Assembly (NCBI GenBank): GCA_000720995.1
Contig: JOEL01000010.1
Coordinates: 62,001-126,000 of the forward strand
Length of the DNA stretch: 64,000 nt
Direction of reading: 5' to 3'
Source of the DNA: Streptomyces celluloflavus
GTDB taxonomy: Bacteria; Actinomycetota; Actinomycetes; Streptomycetales; Streptomycetaceae
Shown here one piece after another: positions 27,438 through 36,201 of this stretch; within the stretch, counting starts at the first letter, position 1; each line of letters begins with the position of its first letter. Made by a program: the position numbers and the translations under genes. The notes under the pieces were generated by a model, which worked only from the letters and a program-made list of their open reading frames with translations, had not been told where the DNA came from and made no database searches.

Positions 27438-29309
27438 ATGGAGATCAACGAACAGGACAGGGGACGGGGCGGGGAGCGGAGCGAGGCGCCCGGCAGGGGG
27501 CCGGGCGAGGCGCCGGGCAGGGGGCTGGGCGAGGCGCCGGGCAGGGGGCTGGGCGACGGGGCGGGCGAGGGGCCGGCTGAGGTGCGGGCCGGTGGGCGGG
27601 CCGGACGGCGGATCGGCCGGCGAGGGCTGCTCGGCAGCGCGATCGGCGTGGCGGCCACCGCCGCCCTGCCGCCCGGCCTGGCCGCCTCCGTGACGCCAAC
27701 CGACACGGTCACCGCCGCGGCCTCGGTGGAGCGCCAACGCCCCACCCTCTGGCGCGAGTTCACAGCACGGCCGTACACCCACCCCCAGATCCCCTACATC
27801 GGCCGGGCCGGCTATCGCGGCGGCGCCGCCCGCTTCCCCCGGCGCCCCGTCGTCGCGGACGTCGTCCGGGACTACGGCGCCGCGCCGGACGGTTCGGCCG
27901 ACGCCGCCCCCGCGATCAACCGCGCCCTCCGGGACGCCGGCCGCCGCGGCGGGGGAACGGTCCTGCTGCCGCCCGGTACGTACCGCATCGACGACATCAT
28001 CCGCATCGGCGATGACCACGTCGTACTGCGCGGCGCGGGCAGCGGCCGCACCACCCTGCACGCCACCCGCAGCCTCACCGACCTCATCGGCCCCTACGGC
28101 AGCCGGTACGGCGGCGACAAGTCCAGCTGGTCCTGGGCGGGCGGCCTCATCTGGCTCTGCCCGCACGACCGTTGGGCATCCCTGACCGACGCCATCCGGA
28201 CCGGGGACTGGCCCTTCGAGGGCTGGACGGGCAACCGCCGCGACGACTGGCGCACCCTCACCCCGCTCACCGGCCCGACCGCCCGCCAGGGCGACCACAC
28301 CATCACCGTCGAGAACGCCCGCCGCTTCCGCCCCGGCGACCGCGCCCTCCTCCGCCTCACCGATGACGCCGAGCACACCCTCCTGTGGCATATGAGCGGC
28401 GACATACCCGGCGCGGCCCCGTACCCCTGGTCCGACAAGACCAAGCTCACCTCCTACGTCCCGTACGAGTGGCCCTGCCGCATCACAGCCGTCGACACCC
28501 GCCACCACCGCCTCGCCCTCGACCGCCCCCTCCCGCTCGACGCCCGCCCCGCCTGGAACCCCCAACTCACCAGCCACATCACCCCGTTGACCGGTTCGGG
28601 GGTCGAATCCCTCACCCTGGAGATGGTCGAGACCCCGCAGTCCCCGCACCTGCGGGACAAGGGCTACAACGGCGTCGCGCTGCAATGCGCCTGGGACTGC
28701 TGGCTGGACGACGTCCACGTACGCCACGCCGACAACGGCTTCCTGCTGGTCGCCGCCAAGGCGTGCACCCTGCGCCGCACCCGGGTCTCCGGCCGCGGCA
28801 GCCACCACCCGTACTGCTGCCGCGAGGGCTCGCACGACAACCTCGTCGAGGACTTCGCCCTCGACCGCCGCACCGTCCCGGCGCCACCCGGCACCCAGCT
28901 CCACGGCATCAACGTCGAGGGTCTGTCCAGTTACAACGTCTGGTCGCGCGGCCGGATGGCGATGGGCACCTTCGACAGCCACCGCGGCCTGCCGTTCGCC
29001 AACGTCCGCACCGACATCACGGTCACCAACGACGGCGCCCACGGCGGCGATGCGAGCGCGGGCCCCCTCTACGGCGCCCGCTTCACCCACTGGAACATCA
29101 CCGTCACCAACCACCGCGCCGGCTGCATCAAACTCGACGACATCGCCCCGTACAGCGCGACTGTCGGCATCAGCGAGGTCACCGAATTCGGCCAGGTGGA
29201 CACCCCCGACTTCACCGGCCCCCTGCACACCCGCACCGAGGCATACGGCCACCCGGACGCGGTCAACCCGCGCAACCTTTATGAGGCGCAGCGGGGCTTG
29301 CGGGACTGA
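27438..29309 (+). CDS. Tat-exported right-handed beta-helix (pectate lyase-like) protein
   Basis: 623 residues from the ATG at 27438. The N-terminus has a low-complexity Gly/Pro repeat (three 24-bp DNA units), then a twin-arginine signal RRIGRRGLLGSAIGVAATAA at about 55-75. The mature part begins the Pectate_lyase_3-type helix: VRDYGAAPDGSADAAPAINR, GGGTVLLPPGTYRIDD and VLRGAGSGRTTL. Later rungs include WDCWLDDVHVRHADNGF and DNLVEDFALDR. Such proteins bind or cleave polysaccharides outside the cell; no substrate can be assigned. An N-terminus this far ahead of the RR motif is unusual; a later start would still leave the Tat motif. Confidence 0.8.
   Translation: MEINEQDRGRGGERSEAPGRGPGEAPGRGLGEAPGRGLGDGAGEGPAEVRAGGRAGRRIGRRGLLGSAIGVAATAALPPGLAASVTPTDTVTAAASVERQRPTLWREFTARPYTHPQIPYIGRAGYRGGAARFPRRPVVADVVRDYGAAPDGSADAAPAINRALRDAGRRGGGTVLLPPGTYRIDDIIRIGDDHVVLRGAGSGRTTLHATRSLTDLIGPYGSRYGGDKSSWSWAGGLIWLCPHDRWASLTDAIRTGDWPFEGWTGNRRDDWRTLTPLTGPTARQGDHTITVENARRFRPGDRALLRLTDDAEHTLLWHMSGDIPGAAPYPWSDKTKLTSYVPYEWPCRITAVDTRHHRLALDRPLPLDARPAWNPQLTSHITPLTGSGVESLTLEMVETPQSPHLRDKGYNGVALQCAWDCWLDDVHVRHADNGFLLVAAKACTLRRTRVSGRGSHHPYCCREGSHDNLVEDFALDRRTVPAPPGTQLHGINVEGLSSYNVWSRGRMAMGTFDSHRGLPFANVRTDITVTNDGAHGGDASAGPLYGARFTHWNITVTNHRAGCIKLDDIAPYSATVGISEVTEFGQVDTPDFTGPLHTRTEAYGHPDAVNPRNLYEAQRGLRD
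27483..27554 (+). repeat. 24-bp tandem repeat inside the beta-helix gene
   Basis: Three 24-bp units (27483-27506, 27507-27530, 27531-27554); the last two are identical. They encode repeated EAPGRG(P/L)G ahead of the Tat signal. Confidence 0.8.
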
Positions 29310-29321
29310 GAGGCGCCGCGG

Positions 29322-29696
29322 CTATCGGGTGGCGCCGGGCCCGCCCTCCCCCCTCTCCGGGGATTCCGCCTCTCCCGGGGAAGCGCCGGAGCCCGGGGAG
29401 GCTTCGGCGTGCAGGAGACGGGCGCCCCGGCTCTCCGCGACCCGTACGGCATCCCGGAGTGCCTCGCTCAGCCGAGTGGCGAGATACCGCAACTGCCCGG
29501 CATCGGCGCGTGGGTCGCGGAGCAACTCCCTTGCGTGCCCGAGTAGTTCCGTCCCCATCGTGAGCTGCACGGCCTCGACCCGGTCGGCGACCCGGGATAC
29601 GTGCCCAGCGCCGTCCGTCAGCAGGTGGCACGGTTGCTCGCCCGCCCCGCTCCAGGGCAGCAGACGGGCGGTGGGCCCGGCGGTACGGTGCGGCAT
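29322..29696 (-). CDS. Conserved streptomycete hypothetical protein
   Basis: 124 residues from the ATG at 29696. The segment LPWSGAGEQPCHLLTDGAGHVSRVADRVEAVQ continuing LTMGTELLGHARELL matches a small, abundant Streptomyces family with a conserved Pro-Cys and a helical heptad pattern, usually encoded next to XRE regulators. The C-terminal 25 residues are Gly/Pro/Glu-rich and variable. It lies downstream of an XRE regulator on the same strand. No function is known. Confidence 0.6.
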   Translation of the reverse strand: MPHRTAGPTARLLPWSGAGEQPCHLLTDGAGHVSRVADRVEAVQLTMGTELLGHARELLRDPRADAGQLRYLATRLSEALRDAVRVAESRGARLLHAEASPGSGASPGEAESPERGEGGPGATR

Positions 29697-29851
29697 GTCG
29701 ACCTGCTTTCGTCAGGTGGGTCATGCCCCCGGGCCGTTCGCGCGGTCGCGGGGGTCCGCCATCCTTGGCGGCACCGTCACGCCAGAAGGCGCCCACTCGC
29801 ACGGACAGTGACGCCCCGTGCCACTTTCCGGGGCGGGTGGGACGCCGCGTC

Positions 29852-31066
29852 CTACCCGTCCAGGCGCAGCCGGTCGGCCAGTTCGGTGAGGGGCGAGGTG
29901 CGACGCCGCTCGCGGTTTCGGAGGTCGGCCACGAGGCGTCGGCTCGTGGAGTGGTAGCGCATCCACTCCGGGGCCGTGCGCTCGGCCGTGAGCAGCGCTT
30001 CCAGCGCACCGTCGTCCTTGTGCAGGTCGGCGAAGGCGAGCGCGCGGTCGATATGGAACCGGGCGCGCCACGTCGGCGGCAGCGCCTGGAGTTCGGGGAC
30101 GGTACGGGCGGTGCGCAGGGCCTCCGCGCTCTGTTCCATCTCCACGAGGAAGTTGACCTTCGCCACGCCCACGTTGGCCGGACCGAACGGCGTCGCGTAG
30201 TCGAGGCGGTCCGTCCCGATCCGCGCGGCGGCCGCACTCGCCATGGTGAGCAGTTCCCGGACCGCGTCCTGGCGTTCCAGCCGGACGGCGGCGGTGGCCG
30301 CGCGCAGCAACAAGACGCCCCACAAGGCGAGTTCGACAGGCGGTGAACGGAATCCGGGCTCGATGCGCTCGGCGGCGTTCAAGGCGACGCGTTCGGCGTC
30401 GGCCAGCCGGCCCTGCTTGGTCAGGACCCAGGCGAGGCTGGAGAACCCGACGGTCTCCAGGTGGGCGTCGTCGCTCTTGCCGGCGGCCTCCATGGACCGT
30501 TCGAGGGCGGTGAACGCCGCGTCCTCCTTGCCCAGCGCCGCCAGGGTGGTCGCGGCGACCTGGTACGCCTCGGCGAGCACGGAGTGGGCCGCGGCGGCCT
30601 CGTCCCCGGTGGAGGCGCGGGCCACCGCCTTGGCGTCCCGGATCAACTGCGGTAACAGCGCGCCGATTTCTCCCATCCGGCCGTCCCGGCGGATGCGTTC
30701 GGTCGACCTCAGGGAAGCGCGCAAGGCCGCGATACCGGGTGGATCCTCGGGGTCCGGCTCGTCGCCCAGGAGGTCGGAAACCGGGGAGATCGCCTGGCGC
30801 AGCGCCAGGACGGACGGCCGTTCGCCGTCGCTGCGGATCTCGAAGGTGGCGGGCTGCCCGACCAGCACCGAGGGCTCCACGTCCAGGGCCTTGGCCAGCG
30901 CGTTCAGCGTCGCCAGACGAGCCGTCCGGCGTACGCCTTGTTCGAGTTTGCGGACGACGTCGACACAGAGGCCCGCCTGCTCGGCGAGCCCTTCCTGCGT
31001 CAGTTTCCGCCGTGTACGCAGCCGGGCGATACGGTCCCCGATACCGGGTTCCTCGTGCAGTTCCAT
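29852..31066 (-). CDS. XRE-family regulator with helical-repeat C-terminus
   Basis: 404 residues from the ATG at 31066; a GTG 12 nt upstream is the alternative. HTH at about 10-65: IARLRTRRKLTQEGLAEQAG, VDVVRKLEQGVRRTARLATL. The rest is an all-helical region with tetratricopeptide-like pairs (AHSVLAEAYQVAATTLAALG, DAERVALNAAERI), as in cytoplasmic regulators that read peptides or small molecules. Divergent from the sigma factor gene (31313). Confidence 0.8.
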   Translation of the reverse strand: MELHEEPGIGDRIARLRTRRKLTQEGLAEQAGLCVDVVRKLEQGVRRTARLATLNALAKALDVEPSVLVGQPATFEIRSDGERPSVLALRQAISPVSDLLGDEPDPEDPPGIAALRASLRSTERIRRDGRMGEIGALLPQLIRDAKAVARASTGDEAAAAHSVLAEAYQVAATTLAALGKEDAAFTALERSMEAAGKSDDAHLETVGFSSLAWVLTKQGRLADAERVALNAAERIEPGFRSPPVELALWGVLLLRAATAAVRLERQDAVRELLTMASAAAARIGTDRLDYATPFGPANVGVAKVNFLVEMEQSAEALRTARTVPELQALPPTWRARFHIDRALAFADLHKDDGALEALLTAERTAPEWMRYHSTSRRLVADLRNRERRRTSPLTELADRLRLDG

Positions 31067-31253
31067 GGCCACCCCCACGAGAAGGACGTGCCGACCACGC
31101 TACGCCCGCGCGGCCGTGGACGACCGGGGCAGCCGTCACCCGGGACGCGCTGCGACACCTTGAAGGAAGCCGAGACCGGCCGTGGCGCCAGGCCGGTGGC
31201 GTGCGCACAGGGCCCGGTGTGCAGGATTTTTCGAAACCGGTCCCCCTCCGATG

Positions 31254-31280
31254 TCAACCAGATGGGTACCCCCAGGTCTA
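31254..31280 (+). promoter_or_regulatory. Possible ECF-type promoter of the sigma factor gene
   Basis: TCAACC (31254-31259) and GGTCTA (31275-31280) are spaced like the AAC/TCT elements of actinobacterial ECF promoters. It lies 33 nt before the TTG start of the sigma gene, consistent with self-regulation. Not tested. Confidence 0.4.
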
Positions 31281-31312
31281 GAGAAGGTGAACCGACCAGA
31301 GGGAGCACGTCA

Positions 31313-31810
31313 TTGACCGCCGAAGAATTCGAGGAGTTCTATGCCCACGCGGTCAGACGGCTCACCGGACAGCTGTACGTCATGCTCGGCGATCTGCACG
31401 AGGCGCAGGACGTCGTGCAGGAAGCGTTCGTCAAGGGCTGGAGCCGGCGCGGGAAGCTGGCCGCGGACGGTGCGCCCGAGGCGTGGATCCGTACGGTGGC
31501 GTGGCGGCTCGCCGCACGGCGCCGGCAGGTGCGCCGGCGCACCGAGCAAGCCTGGCAGCGGCACGGCGGCGCCCCGCCCGTCAGTGCTCCCGACCCCGGT
31601 TCGGTCGTACTGGTCCAGGCACTGAAGGACCTGTCACCGCAGCAGCGCAGGACCGTGACCCTGCACTACGTCTGCGATCTGTCCGTCGAGCGGATAGCTC
31701 GGGAGACGGGCCTGTCCACCGGCACGGTCAAGACGCATCTGTCCCGCGGGCGGGCCGCACTCGCCGGCCGCCTGGGGGACCTTCACGCCCAGGAGACGCA
31801 CGGTGCATGA
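31313..31810 (+). CDS. ECF RNA polymerase sigma factor, SigE family
   Basis: 165 residues from a TTG at 31313 behind GAGGGAG; an upstream ATG in frame (31262) has no ribosome-binding site. Region 2 is EFEEFYAHAVRRLTGQLYVM, GDLHEAQDVVQEAFVKGWSR, and region 4 is LSPQQRRTVTLHYVCDLSVE, ARETGLSTGTVKTHLSRGRA. Region 3 is absent, as in ECF factors. The gene overlaps the next by 8 nt, which encodes a likely membrane partner. Confidence 0.9.
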   Translation: MTAEEFEEFYAHAVRRLTGQLYVMLGDLHEAQDVVQEAFVKGWSRRGKLAADGAPEAWIRTVAWRLAARRRQVRRRTEQAWQRHGGAPPVSAPDPGSVVLVQALKDLSPQQRRTVTLHYVCDLSVERIARETGLSTGTVKTHLSRGRAALAGRLGDLHAQETHGA

Positions 31811-32282
31811 GAACCACGACGACCCCCTGGCGGCCGCGCTCAAGCACCTGGCCGCGACCGCGCGGGACGGGAGCAGCCCGGCCGCGGTCTCGGCGATCAC
31901 CGCGCGCGGCGAGCGGGTGCGGCGCCGCAGGATCGCCACCCTCGCCCTCACCGGCCTGCTCCTGGCCGGCGGGGTGAGCGGCGCCGTCGCCACGGGAGCC
32001 CTGAACGGATCCCCGGCGAGCGTCGGGCCCGCCACCGAGCCCTCCCCGGGACCGTCCCCGCACGCCACCGGCCGGCCCCCCACCGGGACCTCCACCACGG
32101 TCCCGCCCAGTGGCCGCGAGACGACGCTCCCGCCGGGCGGGCGGGGGACGACGGTGCCGCCGGGCGGGCCGGAAACGACGGACCCGCCGGCCGGGCACGG
32201 CACCACCGCCCCGCCCGGTGGCCCGGTACGGACCACGTCCCCGCCGCTCGGCTCGGGCACGGCCACCGACCCGCCCGGGTGA
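31803..32282 (+). CDS. Membrane protein with Pro/Thr/Gly-rich extracellular tail, probable partner of the sigma factor
   Basis: 159 residues from a GTG at 31803 overlapping the sigma stop. An N-terminal cytoplasmic about 45 residues (HENHDDPLAAALKHLAATAR, AVSAITARGERVRRRR) is followed by one transmembrane helix (IATLALTGLLLAGGVSGAVA) and about 90 residues of repeats like TTVPPGGPETTDPPAGH. Position and topology suit an anti-sigma factor or surface protein of SigE-family clusters. No zinc HxxxCxxC motif is present, so it is not a ZAS-type anti-sigma factor. Confidence 0.7.
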   Translation: MHENHDDPLAAALKHLAATARDGSSPAAVSAITARGERVRRRRIATLALTGLLLAGGVSGAVATGALNGSPASVGPATEPSPGPSPHATGRPPTGTSTTVPPSGRETTLPPGGRGTTVPPGGPETTDPPAGHGTTAPPGGPVRTTSPPLGSGTATDPPG

Positions 32283-32416
32283 CGGAACCGGCCCCGCCCC
32301 TTCCCGGGCGGGGCCGACGCCTCACCCGACGGCCTCACTCGTCGATCTCACTCGTCCCCCCACGCGTGCCGCCGGACGGTTCCGCCCGCCCCGCACGCCC
32401 GATTGGAGTTCCCGCC

Positions 32417-33700
32417 ATGGCCGTGGCACCCCCCGGCACCAGCCAGCGCCCCTGCCTGCCCCCACAGGAGCCCCGTACCGCGCGGCCGGACCGTGTTTCC
32501 GCGGCCCGGTGGCGGCGGCTCCGCCGACGGAGCCGGTCCCGGTGGTGGCCCCGGCGCCTCGCCACCCGCCTGGGCGACCGGCTCGGCGCCACCGACCGGC
32601 TCGTACTCCAGCTGTACCTGCTCACCCGCATCGGCCTGTGGATCACCGCCTACTGCACCGGCTGGGTGTTCGCCACGGGCCCGGACGCCCACGAGCCGGC
32701 CACGGTGCTCTCCCGGTGGGACCAGTGGGACTGGGGGCACTTCCAGCACATAGCCGAGTACGGCTACTTCGACACCGCGCACAGCGACTCCGGGCGCCCG
32801 GACAACCGCGAGGCGTTCTTCCCCGGTTTCCCGCTCGTGCTGCGCGCCCTGCACCTCCTCGTGCCGGACTGGGTGGTGGCCGGGCTGCTGATCTCGCTGG
32901 CCGCCGGCGCCGTGGCGGTGCTCGCGCTGGCCCGGATCGCCCGGCTGTCCGCGGGGGCCGGCGCGGGTGAACGGGCGGTGCTCTTCCTGCTGCTCTCGCC
33001 GTGCACGGTCTTCCTCGCCGCCGGCTACACCGAATCCCTCTTCCTGGCGCTGGCCCTGCCCGCCTGGCTCGCGGCCAAGCGGGGCCGCTGGCCGCTGGCC
33101 GCGGTCCTCGCCGCCGGCGCCACCGCCACCCGCGTCAGCGGTCTGTTCCTCGCCGCCGCCCTGGCCGCCGAATTCCTCCTGGCCCGGGACGGTCGCCGCA
33201 CCTGGTGGTCGCTGCCCTGGCTGGCCCTGCCCGCGCTCCCCGCGCTGCTCTACACCTGGTACCTGCACACGCGGACCGGCGACTGGATGGCCTGGAAGCA
33301 CGCCCAGGAGCGTGGCTGGAACCGTGCGTTCCACCCCCCGTGGGAAGCCTGGGCCCACACCTGGAACGCCGCCTTCGACGGCACCTACACCACCGGATAC
33401 GCCCTGATGTTCCAGGCCGAACTCGCCGCCATGGTCGTCGGCGTCCTCCTGCTCGGCCTGCTGCTGTGGCGCCGCCGCTGGTCCGAGGCCGTCTACATCG
33501 GCCTCAGCCTGTGGGCCCTGGGCACCTCCTACTGGTACGTGTCCGTCCCCCGGGCCACCCTCCTGTGGTGGCCGCTGTGGGCGGGGCTGGCCGCCTGGAG
33601 CCTGCGCCGCCCCTGGGTCAAGAACGCGTACCTCTGCGCCGTGGCTCCGCTGGCCACCGTCTTCGCCGTCGCCTTCACCTCCGGACACTGGGCGGGCTGA
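32417..33700 (+). CDS. PIG-V-like mannosyltransferase family membrane protein
   Basis: 427 residues from the ATG at 32417, preceded by GGAG at 32405-32408. Multi-spanning (about 9 hydrophobic helices). WDQWDWGHFQHIAEYGY with HIAEYGY, and the FFPGFPLVLRALHL segment, are the hallmark of the PIG-V/GT-C group, where acidic residues near the first extracellular loop bind the polyprenyl-phosphate mannose donor. Likely adds mannose to a lipid or surface polymer outside the membrane. Acceptor unknown. Confidence 0.82.
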   Translation: MAVAPPGTSQRPCLPPQEPRTARPDRVSAARWRRLRRRSRSRWWPRRLATRLGDRLGATDRLVLQLYLLTRIGLWITAYCTGWVFATGPDAHEPATVLSRWDQWDWGHFQHIAEYGYFDTAHSDSGRPDNREAFFPGFPLVLRALHLLVPDWVVAGLLISLAAGAVAVLALARIARLSAGAGAGERAVLFLLLSPCTVFLAAGYTESLFLALALPAWLAAKRGRWPLAAVLAAGATATRVSGLFLAAALAAEFLLARDGRRTWWSLPWLALPALPALLYTWYLHTRTGDWMAWKHAQERGWNRAFHPPWEAWAHTWNAAFDGTYTTGYALMFQAELAAMVVGVLLLGLLLWRRRWSEAVYIGLSLWALGTSYWYVSVPRATLLWWPLWAGLAAWSLRRPWVKNAYLCAVAPLATVFAVAFTSGHWAG

Positions 33701-33805
33701 GCCGCCCGGCCCCGCGCCCGTGCCGCCCGCGCCGCCGGGTCCCGGTAGCGGTCCCCGGGGCCCACCCGGACGGGGTATGTCCGGATCTCGATTACGCTCG
33801 ATGCC

Positions 33806-34567
33806 ATGGCCGACGCACCGTACAAGCTGATCCTCCTCCGCCACGGCGAGAGCGAGTGGAACGCCAAGAACCTGTTCACCGGCTGGGTGGACGTGAACCT
33901 CAACGAGAAGGGCGAGAAGGAGGCGGTCCGCGGCGGAGAGCTGCTCAGGGACGCCGGTCTGCTCCCCGATGTGCTGCACACCTCACTCCAGAAGCGCGCG
34001 ATCCGCACCGCGCAGCTGGCCCTGGAGGCCGCCGACCGCCACTGGATCCCCGTCCACCGCAGCTGGCGCCTGAACGAGCGCCACTACGGCGCGCTCCAGG
34101 GCAAGGACAAGGCGCAGACCCTCGCGGAGTTCGGCGAGGAGCAGTTCATGCTCTGGCGCCGCTCGTACGACACCCCGCCGCCCGCCCTGGAGGACGGCTC
34201 CGAGTTCTCCCAGAGCGACGACCCGCGCTACGCCGACATCCCCAGCGAGCTGCGCCCGCGCACGGAGTGCCTCAAGGACGTCGTCACCCGCATGCTGCCG
34301 TACTGGTACGACGGCATCGTCCCGGACCTCGTCGCCGGCCGCACGGTCCTGGTCGCCGCCCACGGCAACAGCCTGCGCGCCCTGGTCAAGCACCTCGACG
34401 GCATCTCCGACGCGGACATCGCCGGCCTGAACATCCCCACCGGCATCCCGCTCGCCTACGAGCTGGACGCGGACTTCCGCCCCGTCAAGCCGGGCGGCAC
34501 CTACCTCGACCCGGAGGCCGCCAAGGCCGCCATCGAGGCAGTGAAGAACCAGGGTAAGAAGAAGTAA
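33806..34567 (+). CDS. gpmA: 2,3-bisphosphoglycerate-dependent phosphoglycerate mutase
   Basis: 253 residues. Interconverts 3- and 2-phosphoglycerate in glycolysis. Motifs: [20 protein letters not shown] (phospho-His), [11 protein letters not shown] (catalytic Glu) and [15 protein letters not shown] (second His). TACGCT ends 7 nt before the ATG and there is no Shine-Dalgarno, so the transcript may be leaderless. A strong terminator follows. Confidence 0.96.
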   Translation: MADAPYKLILLRHGESEWNAKNLFTGWVDVNLNEKGEKEAVRGGELLRDAGLLPDVLHTSLQKRAIRTAQLALEAADRHWIPVHRSWRLNERHYGALQGKDKAQTLAEFGEEQFMLWRRSYDTPPPALEDGSEFSQSDDPRYADIPSELRPRTECLKDVVTRMLPYWYDGIVPDLVAGRTVLVAAHGNSLRALVKHLDGISDADIAGLNIPTGIPLAYELDADFRPVKPGGTYLDPEAAKAAIEAVKNQGKKK

Positions 34568-34576
34568 CACCCCTCG

Positions 34577-34622
34577 CTCAGGCCCCCTACCTGCCGTTTT
34601 CCCGGAGGATAGGGGGCCTGAG
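34577..34622 (+). terminator. Terminator after gpmA
   Basis: CTCAGGCCCCCTA and TAGGGGGCCTGAG form a perfect 13-bp stem with a 20-nt loop, 9 nt after the gpmA stop. It also lies at the 3' end of the convergent integrase gene. Confidence 0.85.
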
Positions 34623-34648
34623 GCGTCCCATGGGCCGTCTGCGGGCCG

Positions 34649-35680
34649 TCAGCTCGGATTCCGACCCCGGCCGTAGACAGAGGCAATCGCCTTCCGGGTG
34701 CGCTCCTGGCTGCTCGGCATGAGGTGGGCGTAGACCCGGAGCGTCAGCCCTGGGTCGCTGTTCCCCAGGTACCCACTCACGGCTTTGACGCTCTCGCCGC
34801 CGTCCAGCAGCGCCGACGCGTAGAAGTGTCGCAACGCGTGCATACCGTGCTCCCGAGCGGCCGCATAGCCCTCCTCCTTGGTCTCAGGCTGGGGGATGAC
34901 CCCGGCGGCAACGAGAGCGGGTTTCCACGCCTTCTCCTTGAGTGACGTACGCCATACGCGGTTCTCCATCGGGGCGGTGAAGATCAGGCGCTTGGTCGCC
35001 TTCGGGCCGTCGGCCGTCTTCCACGGCAGGGTGATCTCCACCGGTGGGAAGCGCTTGATATGTGTGCGCATCGCGTCGGCCACAGGGCCGGGGAGGGGCA
35101 CATCCCGCAGCTTCCCGCCTTTGGGAGGGGCGAACACGGGCTTGCTCCGACTGAGCTTGAGTTGCTGTACGACGTGGAGAACATCGGCCTCGAAGTCGAA
35201 GGCATCCTCGGGCACCCCCAGGATTTCGCCCTGTCGCAGCCCGCAGCCTGCACCCAGGTCGGGCATCGCCTGGTAGCGCTCCGGGAGCGCGGCCCGGACG
35301 GCGCGCTCGGCGGTCCACGGCACGACGCGCTTCCGCTCGACGGCCGACGGCTTGACCGTGCGGGCGGCGCACGGATTGCGGTTCAGGTATCCGTCGTCCA
35401 CGGCCGCGCTCAGCACGGAACGCACGTTGGAGTAGAGCGTCCGAGCGTACGGCCCACGGGTGCCGTTCTCTTCGAGCTCAGCCACCCACTCCCGTACATG
35501 CTCCGGCAGGAAGGAACCCGGCGGACGCGCCCCGACATGAGGGAACGCGTGCAGCCGGAGCTGCGACTCCATCGACGCCTGGGTGTTCGGGTCCGAACCC
35601 TGGGTCGGTAGCCACTTCTCTGCGTACTGCCGGAACGCGGTGCGGGAGCGGAGAGGGGCGATGTACTGGCCGCTGTCCAT
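34649..35680 (-). CDS. Tyrosine-type integrase lacking the N-terminal arm-binding domain
   Basis: 343 residues from the ATG at 35680 (MDSGQYIAPLRSRTAF). The core-binding domain (FRQYAEKWLPTQGSDPN, SVLSAAVDDGYLNRNPC) and catalytic domain (GCGLRQGEILGV with the first Arg, HALRHFYAS with His-x-x-Arg, and the nucleophile Tyr in LRVYAHL) are present. A Gly-Tyr-Leu-Gly-Asn replaces the usual G-H-x-S box. Relatives of this type (actinomycete integrative elements) begin about 50-90 residues earlier with an arm-site-binding domain, which is missing. It may be inactive. It marks one side of the element relic between gpmA and phoU. Confidence 0.82.
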   Translation of the reverse strand: MDSGQYIAPLRSRTAFRQYAEKWLPTQGSDPNTQASMESQLRLHAFPHVGARPPGSFLPEHVREWVAELEENGTRGPYARTLYSNVRSVLSAAVDDGYLNRNPCAARTVKPSAVERKRVVPWTAERAVRAALPERYQAMPDLGAGCGLRQGEILGVPEDAFDFEADVLHVVQQLKLSRSKPVFAPPKGGKLRDVPLPGPVADAMRTHIKRFPPVEITLPWKTADGPKATKRLIFTAPMENRVWRTSLKEKAWKPALVAAGVIPQPETKEEGYAAAREHGMHALRHFYASALLDGGESVKAVSGYLGNSDPGLTLRVYAHLMPSSQERTRKAIASVYGRGRNPS

Positions 35681-35770
35681 GTCGGCTTCAGTCCGCCGCC
35701 CACCCAGTAGCTGTGCATGTCCGCAGCAGCGCCCTGGGCGGGTCCGATGGTCCGTGCGTCCCTGCGGCCG

Positions 35771-35856
35771 CGTCACGGCCGGTGTGACGCGGGGCGTGAC
35801 GCCGAGTCACGCAGGTCAACGCCGAAGAGCCGGGCACCGTCACACCGGCCGTGACG
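35771..35856. repeat. 19-bp perfect inverted repeat, GTCAC/GTGAC-rich
   Basis: CGTCACGGCCGGTGTGACG (35771-35789) is the exact reverse complement of 35838-35856. Eight GTCAC/GTGAC pentamers lie between 35772 and 35879. Position just upstream of the integrase suggests operator or recombination-protein sites. Confidence 0.85.
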
Positions 35857-35896
35857 GGTGTGACACCTCCGACCGTCACACCCGCTTGTCGACCAC

Positions 35897-35989
35897 CTTG
35901 TCTTGTCGCTTGTCGCCCACCAGGTCAAAGGGGGGAAGGCCCGTGGACGGCCCCGTCAGAGCGCCCGCCACGACAAGCGACAAGACAAG
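35897..35989. repeat. Second 19-bp perfect inverted repeat
   Basis: CTTGTCTTGTCGCTTGTCG (35897-35915) and its reverse complement (35971-35989) are separated by 55 bp. Each arm is built from two or three TTGTC pentamers. Confidence 0.85.
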
Positions 35990-36002
35990 CGACAAGAAGG
36001 AC

Positions 36003-36049
36003 TGTCCGGTGCCACTGAACCTTGACCGTTTGCCACTGAACTTTGACCG
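36003..36049. repeat. Left arm of a 26-bp inverted repeat plus tandem partial copy
   Basis: 36003-36028 matches the reverse complement of 36681-36706 at 25 of 26 positions. A second copy of its right part, TGCCACTGAACTTTGACCG, follows at 36031-36049. Confidence 0.85.
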
Positions 36050-36201
36050 GTGACCGTCTACCCGGGCACCGGTGCCGTCCGTAGGTTGCTGGCCTACAGG
36101 GTGGCGCCAAGCCAGTCGACGCCACACCGACTCGCACCACGGGCCGATTCGGGGGATCCAACGGGGAGACCCGGCCCGTGACCGGGAAGGAAACCGACCC
36201 G

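Noticed and set aside
34570-34650. tRNA-like attachment site next to the gpmA-side integrase
   Set aside because: Only a terminator hairpin is present; no cloverleaf can be drawn.
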